NCBI GenBank assembly: GCA_031292555.1
Contig: JARLGV010000067.1
Location: 31,672 to 95,671 of the forward strand
DNA length: 64,000 bases
From: Fimbriimonas sp.
GTDB taxonomy: Bacteria; Armatimonadota; Fimbriimonadia; Fimbriimonadales; Fimbriimonadaceae
Direction of reading: 5' to 3'
Shown here one piece after another: positions 52,722 through 60,629 of this stretch (position 1 is its first letter; every line of letters starts with the position of its first letter). A program made the position numbers and the translations under genes. Below the pieces are notes generated by a model. That model was not told where the DNA came from. It did no database searches and saw only the letters and a list, made by a program, of their open reading frames with translations.

Positions 52722-53056
52722 CGGAGCCGTTCTATTATGGGACTCGATGGCCCGCCTCCACAGGCTCATTTTCGCCTTTTGCCGAGGCATGCAAAACACC
52801 CTGCCCAGATTGAGTACGGACCTTCTGTCACCGGGGATTCAATTGGGGGGGGATTGGGGTGAGGGTTTCGGATAGGAATCGGGTTCACGGTCGGGATGTC
52901 AGGATCACATCTCTAGGGGGCTAATACTCGGGGGATTCAGGAATCACCTGGCATTAGGTTGGCTGTGCCTGGGGCAAACTGAATGGGCCCATTGTCGGCG
53001 GACGATAGGCTTGAAACGAATACTTGGCTGAGCCGCTCCCGTCTCTATACTCAACC
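52722..53056. other. intergenic gap with G-run motif
   Basis: About 335 bp without a gene between divergent starts. It includes a G-quadruplex-like plus-strand motif at 52845-52865: a run of eight G, then four G, then three G, separated by ATT and TGA. Confidence 0.5.
53046..53051 (+). promoter_or_regulatory. -10 element TATACT
   Basis: TATACT with TTGGCT 16 nt upstream as a possible -35 (53024-53029). Transcripts would begin near 53057, right at an ATG that opens an 8-codon ORF. Confidence 0.45.
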
Positions 53057-53083
53057 ATGACAAAGGCAGCTAAAGGAGCATGA
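53057..53083 (+). CDS. possible 8-residue upstream ORF coupled to the next gene
   Basis: ATG-ACA-AAG-GCA-GCT-AAA-GGA-GCA-TGA would give MTKAAKGA. Its TGA overlaps the ATG of the next gene as ATGA. It also contains AAAGGAG, which could serve as a ribosome-binding site but is only 1-2 nt from that ATG. It may be a coupling device rather than a functional peptide. Confidence 0.35.
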   Translation: MTKAAKGA

Positions 53084-53472
53084 AGTCCGGACTGAAACTG
53101 GCCTTGCGATTTGTACCGGTGGCGGTATACGCGCTTGCGCTTTGCCTGCCCTCATATCGATTCGTTTCCGCGGACCACGCTCACATCGTCGACCAACGCG
53201 GCTACGTGTCGCTTGTCAACTCTCCAATCGGTATTGCCTATCTTGCGAATGCGTTTTTTGTCGTCGTCGTGGTCACGTCGCTTCTCGAGGCGAGGCCGCC
53301 ATGGATTGTCCTGCTGCCCCGCGTTCTGCTTTGGATCTGTTTGGGGTTGACCGCCTTCGGCTTCATGATCGGCGATCCAGAACCAGGTTCCCAAACGACG
53401 CTCGGCCCTGGCGCCTATCTCTGGTGCCTCGCGCTGGTCTCCGCAGCCCTGAAGCCGCCCGCCCTCAACTAA
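53080..53472 (+). CDS. small four-helix membrane protein, unknown
   Basis: A 130-residue protein with about four hydrophobic segments: about residues 10-26, 47-66, 72-95 and 105-124. A charged SYRFVSADHAHIVDQRG loop follows the first. No recognisable family. The ATG is directly preceded by the overlapping mini-ORF and an AAAGGAG that is unusually close. It is monocistronic, convergent with the GH78 gene about 160 nt away. Confidence 0.65.
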   Translation: MKSGLKLALRFVPVAVYALALCLPSYRFVSADHAHIVDQRGYVSLVNSPIGIAYLANAFFVVVVVTSLLEARPPWIVLLPRVLLWICLGLTAFGFMIGDPEPGSQTTLGPGAYLWCLALVSAALKPPALN

Positions 53473-53630
53473 GGGATTGGGGGCGGGACTCCGACGAAAC
53501 CGGGTAGGCGTCTGCCCGCCCGAGGTCTCGCTAACATAGACGAGTAGCAACTCGATCCCGATCGGACCGAGGCTTCCCTGCTCTGGATGTCCAGCGTCGA
53601 AGTCGGAACGCTGCGTTTCATGCCGCGACC

Positions 53631-55886
53631 TTATTGCGCGGTGACCTGTACCGTTTGAGTACCTTCCTTCAGGACGTGGTTACCCAAGCGTCCTTGGAGG
53701 CCCTTCGGAACTGCGACTACTACCCGATATTGGCTGCCTGTACGGTCGACTCGGACCTTGATGGGACCGCTCGGCGTCGGCACCGTTCCCGACGCCCAAG
53801 CTAGATCGCCTAGGTTCGGGTTGACGTCGAAAGAGCGGAACCCTCCGCCGGTCGGCCTCACACCGAGCACTCGCTCAGTAAGCCAGTTGGTCGGCCCCGC
53901 CGACCAACCGTGACTCAAACTGACGAAGTAGCCGGTGCCATTGTCCGCCTGAAGATGGGCGTGGAAGTGCTCCTTGGGCCAACTGGGATCGTATCCCTCC
54001 CACCAACTCGTCGCTCCTTCTGCGAGCATCCCACCCCAGTAGGTGCGGACGAATTTCATCGCGTCATCCATGTGTCCGGACTGGGTGATGGCATCGAGTA
54101 TGTAGTTGTTGTAGTACGGAGTAGCGACATAGCCCCACGCCGGGCTATCCGGTCGAAGTACCTCGCGATAGATCGCGGCTACCTGGTCGGGCGTGGCCAC
54201 GCCGGAGTAGATCGCCATCGCGTTCTCCTGCCGACGATCGCCGAATGTGCCGTTCTCGACAAGCTTCTGCTGGGCCGCTCGTGTCAGTTGACTCGCCCAC
54301 ATATCGTATTTGAGGAAGCGATTCCCGTCGCCTACCTCCCGGAACAAAGACGCCGCGTCTCGAACCGCCTTTACAAGGAACAGATGAGTTGCCGCTCGAG
54401 CCTGGGGCGTGTCGCCATTGAATTCCGGGGCCCAATCTACGAACGGCCACTGTCCGTGTTTGTTGGCAAATATCCCATCATCGCCGATCTCCATTCTCAA
54501 GAACTCGAGCATCGTGACCAGTCTCGGCAACTGCTTCTGCAAGTACGCCATGTCCCCGGTATGACGGTAGAAGTCAGCGAGGCCCGCGATCCAAGCGCAA
54601 GAGTAGCCAGGAATCCCGTTCACATTGCCGCCCGGCAATTCGCTCTCGGGCCGTCCGCCTTGCGCTTCAGATCGCAGACGATCCATCGTCTGCTCCATGA
54701 GGAACGTATCAAGGAAGGCGTTGTTGATCACCTCTCCCGATATGTGCAGGTCGCCCATCCAGCGGGCCCGATCCCTTTTCGGCGCATCCCAGATGTCCTC
54801 CTGCATGCACAAGTGAGCGGTGTATGCGCCGGTGTACCAGACCTTGGTTAGGAGTGGATCGGAGCAATCAAAACTGCCGCGATACACGACCGGGTAGTAC
54901 AGGTGATCAAGCGAAACGCGGACGGTGGCCGAGGATGTTTCGGCAGGAAATGTCAGAGTGGTGTACCGCATCGCGGTGTAGGGCGAGTAGCCGGGGTTCT
55001 GTCCTAGATCCGCCTCGGCGGTCGTCCAAGGCTTCTCCACCGACTCCTCGGCCGACTCACCCGTGCCGATCTTGACGCGCACTGCGTTGGAGGAGGTAAC
55101 CACCGTCCGACCTGTCAGTTCCTTCCCAAAATCGATGGTAACCGACCACGGCTTGTCGACGCCGTCCGGGCGCTTTAGGACGAGACTCTCCTTTGCCGGC
55201 GTCCACCGAACCAGACTCCCGTCGGTGCAGATCGAGACCGGTGAAAGCTTCAAGTGGGCAAGATAGGCGGCAGTGGTGTTCAAGGCCACCGGCCAACCTG
55301 TAAGCTGCCCGCCCCAGATCCCCTCGCCGACTTCCGACTCGACGGTCGCGGCGGTCCAACTCGAATCGTCGAATGTGGCGCTCTGCCAGTCGGAGGCCGG
55401 TTCACGATCCGTTAGGCGCCAGGAATTGTCGCTGAGCAGTACGGGCTTGCCGTCGACCTCCAGGCGGACGAGCAAACCGGCCGCTCCGCCTGCGTTCTGG
55501 CCTTTGATCGCGATCAGGTTGTTGCCCGAGCTAAGATTGGCCTTGACGTCGAAGACGCGGACCTGCGACCACACATTGCCGTCAGACGGATCGGAACGGG
55601 TTGAGCCAACCGCCTGTCCGTCGACATAGGCTTCGAAGAAATTATCCGCCGTGACGAACAGACGAGCCCGAACTGGAGCGTGAGACAAGCGGACGGACCG
55701 TCGGCACCAGATGGCCTGAGTATCGGAAACGGTCGATGCCCAGATCCACTTCGCATCCTTCTGGCGCTGGCCTTGCGCAACCTGCACCTTCGGCAACGGC
55801 ATCCCGTAAGTTGGGTCGAGGGTCGGAGGCCGCCCCGAATCGGTTGGAGCCACAAGAACGACGAGAGCGAGAGTCGCGACGAACAT
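53631..55886 (-). CDS. alpha-L-rhamnosidase, glycoside hydrolase family 78
   Basis: A 751-residue secreted enzyme (hydrophobic start MFVATLALVVLVAPTDSG). An N-terminal sandwich (KWIWASTVSDTQAIWCRRSVRL; FFEAYVDGQAVG) precedes the (alpha/alpha)6 barrel with QEDIWDAPKRDRARWMGDLHISGE (about 360-383), where D-x-x-K-R-D-R and the following Glu are the catalytic region of GH78. C-terminal GH78 parts follow (ATSWWEGYDPSW, SLSHGWSAGPTNWLTERVLGVRP). It removes terminal alpha-L-rhamnose from glycans. TAAACT lies 9 nt before the ATG. It complements the rhamnulose-phosphate aldolase fusion at 36.2 kb. Confidence 0.93.
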   Translation of the reverse strand: MFVATLALVVLVAPTDSGRPPTLDPTYGMPLPKVQVAQGQRQKDAKWIWASTVSDTQAIWCRRSVRLSHAPVRARLFVTADNFFEAYVDGQAVGSTRSDPSDGNVWSQVRVFDVKANLSSGNNLIAIKGQNAGGAAGLLVRLEVDGKPVLLSDNSWRLTDREPASDWQSATFDDSSWTAATVESEVGEGIWGGQLTGWPVALNTTAAYLAHLKLSPVSICTDGSLVRWTPAKESLVLKRPDGVDKPWSVTIDFGKELTGRTVVTSSNAVRVKIGTGESAEESVEKPWTTAEADLGQNPGYSPYTAMRYTTLTFPAETSSATVRVSLDHLYYPVVYRGSFDCSDPLLTKVWYTGAYTAHLCMQEDIWDAPKRDRARWMGDLHISGEVINNAFLDTFLMEQTMDRLRSEAQGGRPESELPGGNVNGIPGYSCAWIAGLADFYRHTGDMAYLQKQLPRLVTMLEFLRMEIGDDGIFANKHGQWPFVDWAPEFNGDTPQARAATHLFLVKAVRDAASLFREVGDGNRFLKYDMWASQLTRAAQQKLVENGTFGDRRQENAMAIYSGVATPDQVAAIYREVLRPDSPAWGYVATPYYNNYILDAITQSGHMDDAMKFVRTYWGGMLAEGATSWWEGYDPSWPKEHFHAHLQADNGTGYFVSLSHGWSAGPTNWLTERVLGVRPTGGGFRSFDVNPNLGDLAWASGTVPTPSGPIKVRVDRTGSQYRVVVAVPKGLQGRLGNHVLKEGTQTVQVTAQ

Positions 55887-56016
55887 TAGGGAGCGAGTTT
55901 ACAGCGGATTCAGATCAATTCGCAAAGTGTGAGACGCCATCATTTGTTCGCCGTAGAAGCAGCCCCAACGGGGAGAGACTCGTCCAGCCTAGGGCGACTG
56001 AGGTATCGGCAGTCAC

Positions 56017-56047
56017 GCAGAACCCGTCCTAAATGGACGGGTTCTGC
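56017..56047 (-). terminator. strong hairpin after the AHSA1 gene
   Basis: A perfect 13-bp stem GCAGAACCCGTCC/GGACGGGTTCTGC with a 5-nt loop (TAAAT), enclosed by a second pair GGCAGTC...GACTGCC. It lies about 40 nt past the AHSA1 stop on the minus strand. No T-tract follows on either strand, so it may be a processing or pausing element. Confidence 0.5.
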
Positions 56048-56088
56048 GGCCTTTGCGGTGCGACTGCCAACCGCGGGATTGACCGCAC

Positions 56089-57441
56089 TCACGCCGTAGC
56101 GGCTAGAGTCACCTCCACCATTTGGTCGAGCGTCATGTTCCAGCCCATTTCCATTCCGCCGATCATCATGGCTCCGATGTCGGACATCGCGGAGGCGTAG
56201 GAGTGGACCGTCACGCGGGTGCTCCCTCCAAGGTCTTCGAAGAAGATCATCGTGCCACCCACGATCGCAGGTGAACCGTCCGGACCGGGGACGCTGTTGA
56301 CCCACCCCAAGCTAGCCATCGGCTCGACGTCAGTTATCTCGGAGATCATCGGGTGATCCATCCCTTCTGGGCTACGCATGACCAAGAAGAACTCACCTCC
56401 TGGGCGCAGATCGATCCGGCACTCGGGAACAGTGTACGGCCGGGGGGCGAACCACGCTGCCACCCGATCGGCCTCCGTCCATGACTTCCATACCAGTTCT
56501 AACGGCGCGTCGAACTCGCGAGTGAGCGAGAGGGTCCGGTCCGCTTTGGTCGCTCCGACGAGGATCCCGAGTTTGTGGATCGGGTTGCTCCAACCTCCGA
56601 GATGGGCCGCGCGAGCCTCTTCGGACCAGAAGCCAGACTGCACGAAGGTCAGCGTCGTGGCTCTGTCGTGTTCGGCAAGGCTCATACTCACCGTCGTCGT
56701 GGGCTTGAAGGTGCCGTCGTCCTTCTTCCAGCGATGGCTGAACACCAGTCGGTGAGTTGGACTGATCTCCAGGTATTCGCCAACCGATTCAAAGGAGAAG
56801 CCGTTCGGCGCGATCATCTTTGCCGACCAAGATCCGCCGACTCGGAAATCGCCGGCGGCATGTTCCATCGTGAGGCCTGCGGGGCACATCCATTGGTCGA
56901 TCTGTTCCGGTTCGGTGATGGCACGCCACACGGTATCCTGCGGGGCGGCGAACTTCCGTACGATCACGAGTTCGATGGCCTTTGGATCTTGGGTCGACAC
57001 ATATTCGCCGAGGCGATCGGTAGTCATTTCCAGACCCTTGTCTGCGCCGAAATCGCGAACGACACGATCGCGTTCGTCCGCTGAGGGGAAGGTCATCCGA
57101 AACGTCATCTCTGTCCCCTCGCCCCGTTCGGCGAACGTCACGCAGACCGTAAAATCGACCGGCACGCCGTCCCCGCCATGGGCGTACTCGATCCGATCGG
57201 ACGAGATGTGACGATATCTCACAACGTTCGGATAGTCCCGCCCATCGGGACCATGCATCGTAAAGCGCCAGGTCCCTCCGGTACGGAATTGCATCTCATG
57301 AGTAGTGGTCGTGAAGCCGACGGGCCCCCACCAGTGGGTGACATGTTCCGGGTTGGACCACATGCGGAGGAGCAGGTCTTTGGATGCGGCATAGGTTCGA
57401 ATGGAGACGATCTCTCGTGTGGCGTCGATGGTTGAAGTCAT
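56089..57441 (-). CDS. triple-domain AHSA1/SRPBCC protein
   Basis: A 450-residue protein of three tandem AHSA1-like (START-fold) domains: about residues 8-148, 155-285 and 295-448. Each begins with an (E/I)-V-x-(I/L)-x-R-x-F/Y-A-A-x-x-x-(L/V)-W pattern (IRTYAASKDLLLRMWSNPE, VRKFAAPQDTVWRAITEPE, TREFDAPLELVWKSWTEAD) and each ends in a helix. Bacterial single-domain members bind hydrophobic ligands or, as here, are encoded beside an ArsR regulator that senses them. The ATG overlaps the arsR stop as ATGA. The third domain has the most typical end (GMEMGWNMTLDQMVEVTLAATA). Confidence 0.9.
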   Translation of the reverse strand: MTSTIDATREIVSIRTYAASKDLLLRMWSNPEHVTHWWGPVGFTTTTHEMQFRTGGTWRFTMHGPDGRDYPNVVRYRHISSDRIEYAHGGDGVPVDFTVCVTFAERGEGTEMTFRMTFPSADERDRVVRDFGADKGLEMTTDRLGEYVSTQDPKAIELVIVRKFAAPQDTVWRAITEPEQIDQWMCPAGLTMEHAAGDFRVGGSWSAKMIAPNGFSFESVGEYLEISPTHRLVFSHRWKKDDGTFKPTTTVSMSLAEHDRATTLTFVQSGFWSEEARAAHLGGWSNPIHKLGILVGATKADRTLSLTREFDAPLELVWKSWTEADRVAAWFAPRPYTVPECRIDLRPGGEFFLVMRSPEGMDHPMISEITDVEPMASLGWVNSVPGPDGSPAIVGGTMIFFEDLGGSTRVTVHSYASAMSDIGAMMIGGMEMGWNMTLDQMVEVTLAATA

Positions 57442-57776
57442 GGTTGGAGGTCCTTTTGTTGGATTTCAGCGAGATAGGCATCGAGGCGGTCGAAACTCTG
57501 CTCCCAGTAGCGGCGATACTCTTCCAGCCAATCGCTGGCCAGTTTGAGCGGCTCCGGATTCAGGGAGCACGGTCGCCACTGGGCGGTTCGGCTCCGTTGG
57601 ATCAGTCCGGCATGCTCAAGCACTTTCAGGTGCTTGGTCACCGCCGGAGGAGTCATCGCGAAGGGTTGGGCAAGTTCCTTTACCGACGTCTCCCCGAGGG
57701 CCAAACGGGCGAGAATCGCCCGACGAGTAGGGTCGGCAAGCGCGGCAAACGTTCTGTCAAGTTGTTCGGAGGACAT
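57438..57776 (-). CDS. ArsR family winged-helix repressor
   Basis: A 112-residue regulator: QLDRTFAALADPTRRAILARLALGETSVKELAQPFAMTPPAVTKHLKVLEHAGLIQRSRTAQWRPCSL, with the classic helix-turn-helix at about residues 30-58. It has no metal-binding Cys set, so it belongs to the non-metal group commonly paired with AHSA1 proteins (growth- or stress-linked). It overlaps the AHSA1 gene by 4 nt and presumably represses the operon through the palindrome just upstream of its start. Confidence 0.93.
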   Translation of the reverse strand: MSSEQLDRTFAALADPTRRAILARLALGETSVKELAQPFAMTPPAVTKHLKVLEHAGLIQRSRTAQWRPCSLNPEPLKLASDWLEEYRRYWEQSFDRLDAYLAEIQQKDLQP

Positions 57777-57785
57777 GCATATTTC

Positions 57786-57811
57786 ACTGATTGGTTAATT
57801 AACCACTCAGT
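57786..57811 (-). promoter_or_regulatory. palindromic operator of arsR-AHSA1 operon
   Basis: Half-sites of 13 bp, ACTGAKTGGTTAA facing TTAACCAMTCAGT, match at 12 of 13 positions with core GGTTAATTAACC. The centre lies about 22 nt before the arsR ATG and directly abuts a TATAAT -10 at 57812-57817 (minus strand). This is the layout expected for autorepression. Confidence 0.65.
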
Positions 57812-57931
57812 ATTATAACACGTCTTTCGAGAAATGCAGGATTCTCCGCCACAATTCGATCGTGGGTAAAGGAAATGGGGCGACGATGCCAACCATCGCC
57901 GCCCCCGATAATCTGCCGGTCTAGAAAGGGA

Positions 57932-59638
57932 CTAACGTGGACGCCTCGCCATGTTCGGCGAAGGCGGCGGATTTGGGATCGCAACGTATCCGTGCCGATT
58001 CTGCCCAGAGATACCGGTGCCGTAGATCCAGCCCTTATTGTTAATGAAGGTAGCCGTTGAGAGTGTCCACCCGTTTCGCGTGCTGTCGCATAGATCGAAG
58101 AGCCCCTTCATGCCGCTGGAAGCCGTGTAGACAAAGGCTCGGTTGCTATCGATCGCCCCCGCGTCGATTCCGACGATCACTCCCGAGTTATTGATTCCGA
58201 ACGCCTCGGCGTTGCCTGCCACGCCGATCGTGCCCAATGAACGAGGTGCGCTTGTGGGTGTGTCCCACACGACCGCATATTCAGTGCTTACGGTGGCATC
58301 GGCGTATCCAACGATAACTCCCGAATCGTTGATGGCCTCAGCGGCACTTCGAGTCGCCCCCATCCCCGGCAGGAGAGTCGCCTGGCCCGCATTCGGGCTT
58401 GGATAGTAGCAGGCGCTGAACGCGGTCGCGTAGCTGGCAATACCGACGATGACTTTCGAGGCGTTGATCGCCATTGGCTCGACCCAATGGATCGGGTCAC
58501 CTCCAACGGCCCCCAACAGCGTGGAGTCCGACGCGACCGAATCCCAGTAGATGGCAGTTGATGTTGTCGACTCTCCGATGATGTTCCCTTGGTCGTTGGC
58601 CGCCCACATCTCACCTGCCCCACTCAACGTGTTTGGGGCCGAAGTTGGAGTTTGCCAATAATAGGAGTTGGCGCCGGCAGCCCCAACTACTAGTCCGTTG
58701 TTGTTGATTCCTCCAGAGTTAATATAGATGCCCAGCCCGGTGGTCACAAGCGAGTTTACGTCGACGACTTCGGCTTGACTCGTGGAATCAGGCACGAACA
58801 GGGCGAGGCCATTGTCGTTCAAGGGACGCCCCGTGGTCAGGGCAGAGCCGACACCCAGATCGACGATGCGATAGGTGGTTCCCGTCGCAGAATTGACCGT
58901 GATCGTGACCGGGGGACTCGTCAAGCCGTCGACGGAGGCTGTGACCTGCACGGCGCCGGCCGAAACCGGGGTCGCGATTCCATCCGGAGTGACTGTCGCT
59001 GCCGAACCGGTAGTACTGAAAGTCGCCGAACCGGCGGTGACAGGAACGACCGTATTTGACGCATCGAGAACAGTGAAGACCAGCTGCTGGGCGCCGCCAC
59101 CTACCGTTAGGGTCGCCGGCGTAACCGCGACGTACTTCGCGGTCGTCGTCAGGGAGATCGAGGTGAGGGACTGACCAGAACACGTCACTGTTTCGGTTGC
59201 CGAGGCGCTACCGACGACCGCGCCCGACTGTTCGGAACCGGCATAGAAGGTCGCCGTCACTGGGAACGTACCGGTAGCAAGCGTCGGAAGGTTGTATGTC
59301 TCCGAATGAGCCCCTGGCTGCGTCGTGTCGCGACCGATGTTCACGTTAACGTCGGGCGACCCGGATCCGGCGGGCGCCGCGCCCTTAATCACGATTTTCG
59401 CCGATAGCGCACTGCTAAACGGATGGGTCAGGACGAAGCCCCGACTTCGCGCCGGATACTGAATCGTCAACGTACCCCCGCTGAAAGCGCCTCCACATCC
59501 TCCTCCACCGCCGCCCCCAACTGTGACGCCGGCCACCGGGGCGGCATTGCCTCCACATCCGCCGATAACCATGGCGGCTAGAGCGGCAAGGCCAAACAGG
59601 CCTCCGCAAACGAAAGGTCTTATTTGAATCGACGTCAT
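57932..59638 (-). CDS. lipoprotein with Ig-like region and HAF repeats
   Basis: A 568-residue exported protein. A signal peptide ends in a lipobox-like M-V-I-G-G-C-G, followed by a Gly-rich linker (GGGGGGGCGG). Residues about 60-245 form sandwich-like strands, including a Big-like domain (SLTTTAKYVAVTPATLTVGGGAQQL...). Residues about 250-555 are HAF-type repeats: INNNGLVVGAAG, AINASKVIVGIA, AINDSGVIVGYA, GINNSGVIVGID and FINNKGWIYGTG, each introduced by a Gly/Trp-rich strand. HAF repeats are found in exported proteins of unknown role. The gene follows the barrel-like gene with TGATG overlap. Confidence 0.85.
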   Translation of the reverse strand: MTSIQIRPFVCGGLFGLAALAAMVIGGCGGNAAPVAGVTVGGGGGGGCGGAFSGGTLTIQYPARSRGFVLTHPFSSALSAKIVIKGAAPAGSGSPDVNVNIGRDTTQPGAHSETYNLPTLATGTFPVTATFYAGSEQSGAVVGSASATETVTCSGQSLTSISLTTTAKYVAVTPATLTVGGGAQQLVFTVLDASNTVVPVTAGSATFSTTGSAATVTPDGIATPVSAGAVQVTASVDGLTSPPVTITVNSATGTTYRIVDLGVGSALTTGRPLNDNGLALFVPDSTSQAEVVDVNSLVTTGLGIYINSGGINNNGLVVGAAGANSYYWQTPTSAPNTLSGAGEMWAANDQGNIIGESTTSTAIYWDSVASDSTLLGAVGGDPIHWVEPMAINASKVIVGIASYATAFSACYYPSPNAGQATLLPGMGATRSAAEAINDSGVIVGYADATVSTEYAVVWDTPTSAPRSLGTIGVAGNAEAFGINNSGVIVGIDAGAIDSNRAFVYTASSGMKGLFDLCDSTRNGWTLSTATFINNKGWIYGTGISGQNRHGYVAIPNPPPSPNMARRPR

Positions 59639-60339
59639 CAGAATTTCACCCCAAAGGAAGCGACCAGGCCAGACCGATTCCCGACCGGGCTGGAGAGCGA
59701 AAACATCGTCGTGTCGCCCAATCGATCCGTGACACCGATAGATAGGGTGGTTTCGTCGTCAAGGGCATACTGCAGTTCGGCGTCGTACAACAGCGTGCGG
59801 ATGTTCCGACCAGTGTTCGCGCTTACCGTCGTATAGCCGCTGAAAGCGGCTGACGCACTCAGCGCAAGAGAAAGACGCCCACCCAGGTGAGTCAACTTGT
59901 TGACTTGTAGAGCGGAAACGGCTCGACTGCCCGAAAACCCCGCAACGCCGACTGAGAACCCCGATCCCATCCCATAGGAAAGGCCGAAAGTCAGGTCGGC
60001 GGAACTCAGATAGGTGCTTGCAAAGGAGACCCCGACAGCACCGGCAAGACCATGTTCACCCGTCCGGTAGCGAATGCCGACCTCGATATCGGTTCCACCA
60101 AAGAGCACGTTTTTGCCACCCGAAGGGACCGATCCGCTAATGCCCGATGATCCCGAGACGTAAGCGGTTGCGAGTGGCGACGTCTCGATCCTGAGAGTTC
60201 CGGAACCATAGTTGCCTTCCGGGTCATATCCGAAGGATCGGATCGACGAGGTGAACGAGCCCGACAAAGGCGACGTTTGCTCTGCGCTTGCCAGCGACGC
60301 GAGCGGCCAAATGATAATCAACGAAGCCAGATATTTCAT
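59638..60339 (-). CDS. exported beta-barrel-like protein, unknown
   Basis: A protein of about 233 residues with a signal peptide (MKYLASLIIIWPLASLASAE). Many alternating hydrophobic/Gly-Ser strands follow (TDIEVGIRYRTGEHGLAGAVGVSFAS; LTFGLSYGMGSGFSVGVAGF; RLSLALSASAAFSGYTTVS), and it ends in F (VASFGVKF), as expected for an outer-membrane barrel. GAAAGGAAAG lies before ATG 60339, although the frame is open further to 60450. It overlaps the downstream HAF lipoprotein gene by 1 nt, so both are expressed together. Confidence 0.75.
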   Translation of the reverse strand: MKYLASLIIIWPLASLASAEQTSPLSGSFTSSIRSFGYDPEGNYGSGTLRIETSPLATAYVSGSSGISGSVPSGGKNVLFGGTDIEVGIRYRTGEHGLAGAVGVSFASTYLSSADLTFGLSYGMGSGFSVGVAGFSGSRAVSALQVNKLTHLGGRLSLALSASAAFSGYTTVSANTGRNIRTLLYDAELQYALDDETTLSIGVTDRLGDTTMFSLSSPVGNRSGLVASFGVKF

Positions 60340-60629
60340 GGTCTTTCCTTTCGGCAATGCAAGTCGAGGCAGTCCACGACTTCTAAACTGCGCCACCTGG
60401 GTCAAGCGCACTGTTTCCTGTGGCAAACCGTAAACCTTAAGCAAAGGCAAAACAAGCGCTGAGCCCCTTGCAGGGACCCAGCAAAAACAAAATTCTCTCC
60501 CTTTTTAGAAACACTTCGCCATCTGAATCTACAAACAGCAAGGTCCGCACAGTGAGACCGGCCATATGGTGCGAAACCGGGTATGACAAAGAGCGTTACA
60601 AAAAGCGACTTTCTCAAAACTGAGACCAA
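60340..60629. other. divergent regulatory gap
   Basis: About 290 bp of lower G+C than its surroundings between the barrel/HAF operon and the regulator. It contains the near-repeats GTGAGACCGG (about 60551-60561) and CTGAGACCAA (about 60620-60630) but no convincing -35/-10 pair. It is a good place for a regulator binding site. Confidence 0.4.
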
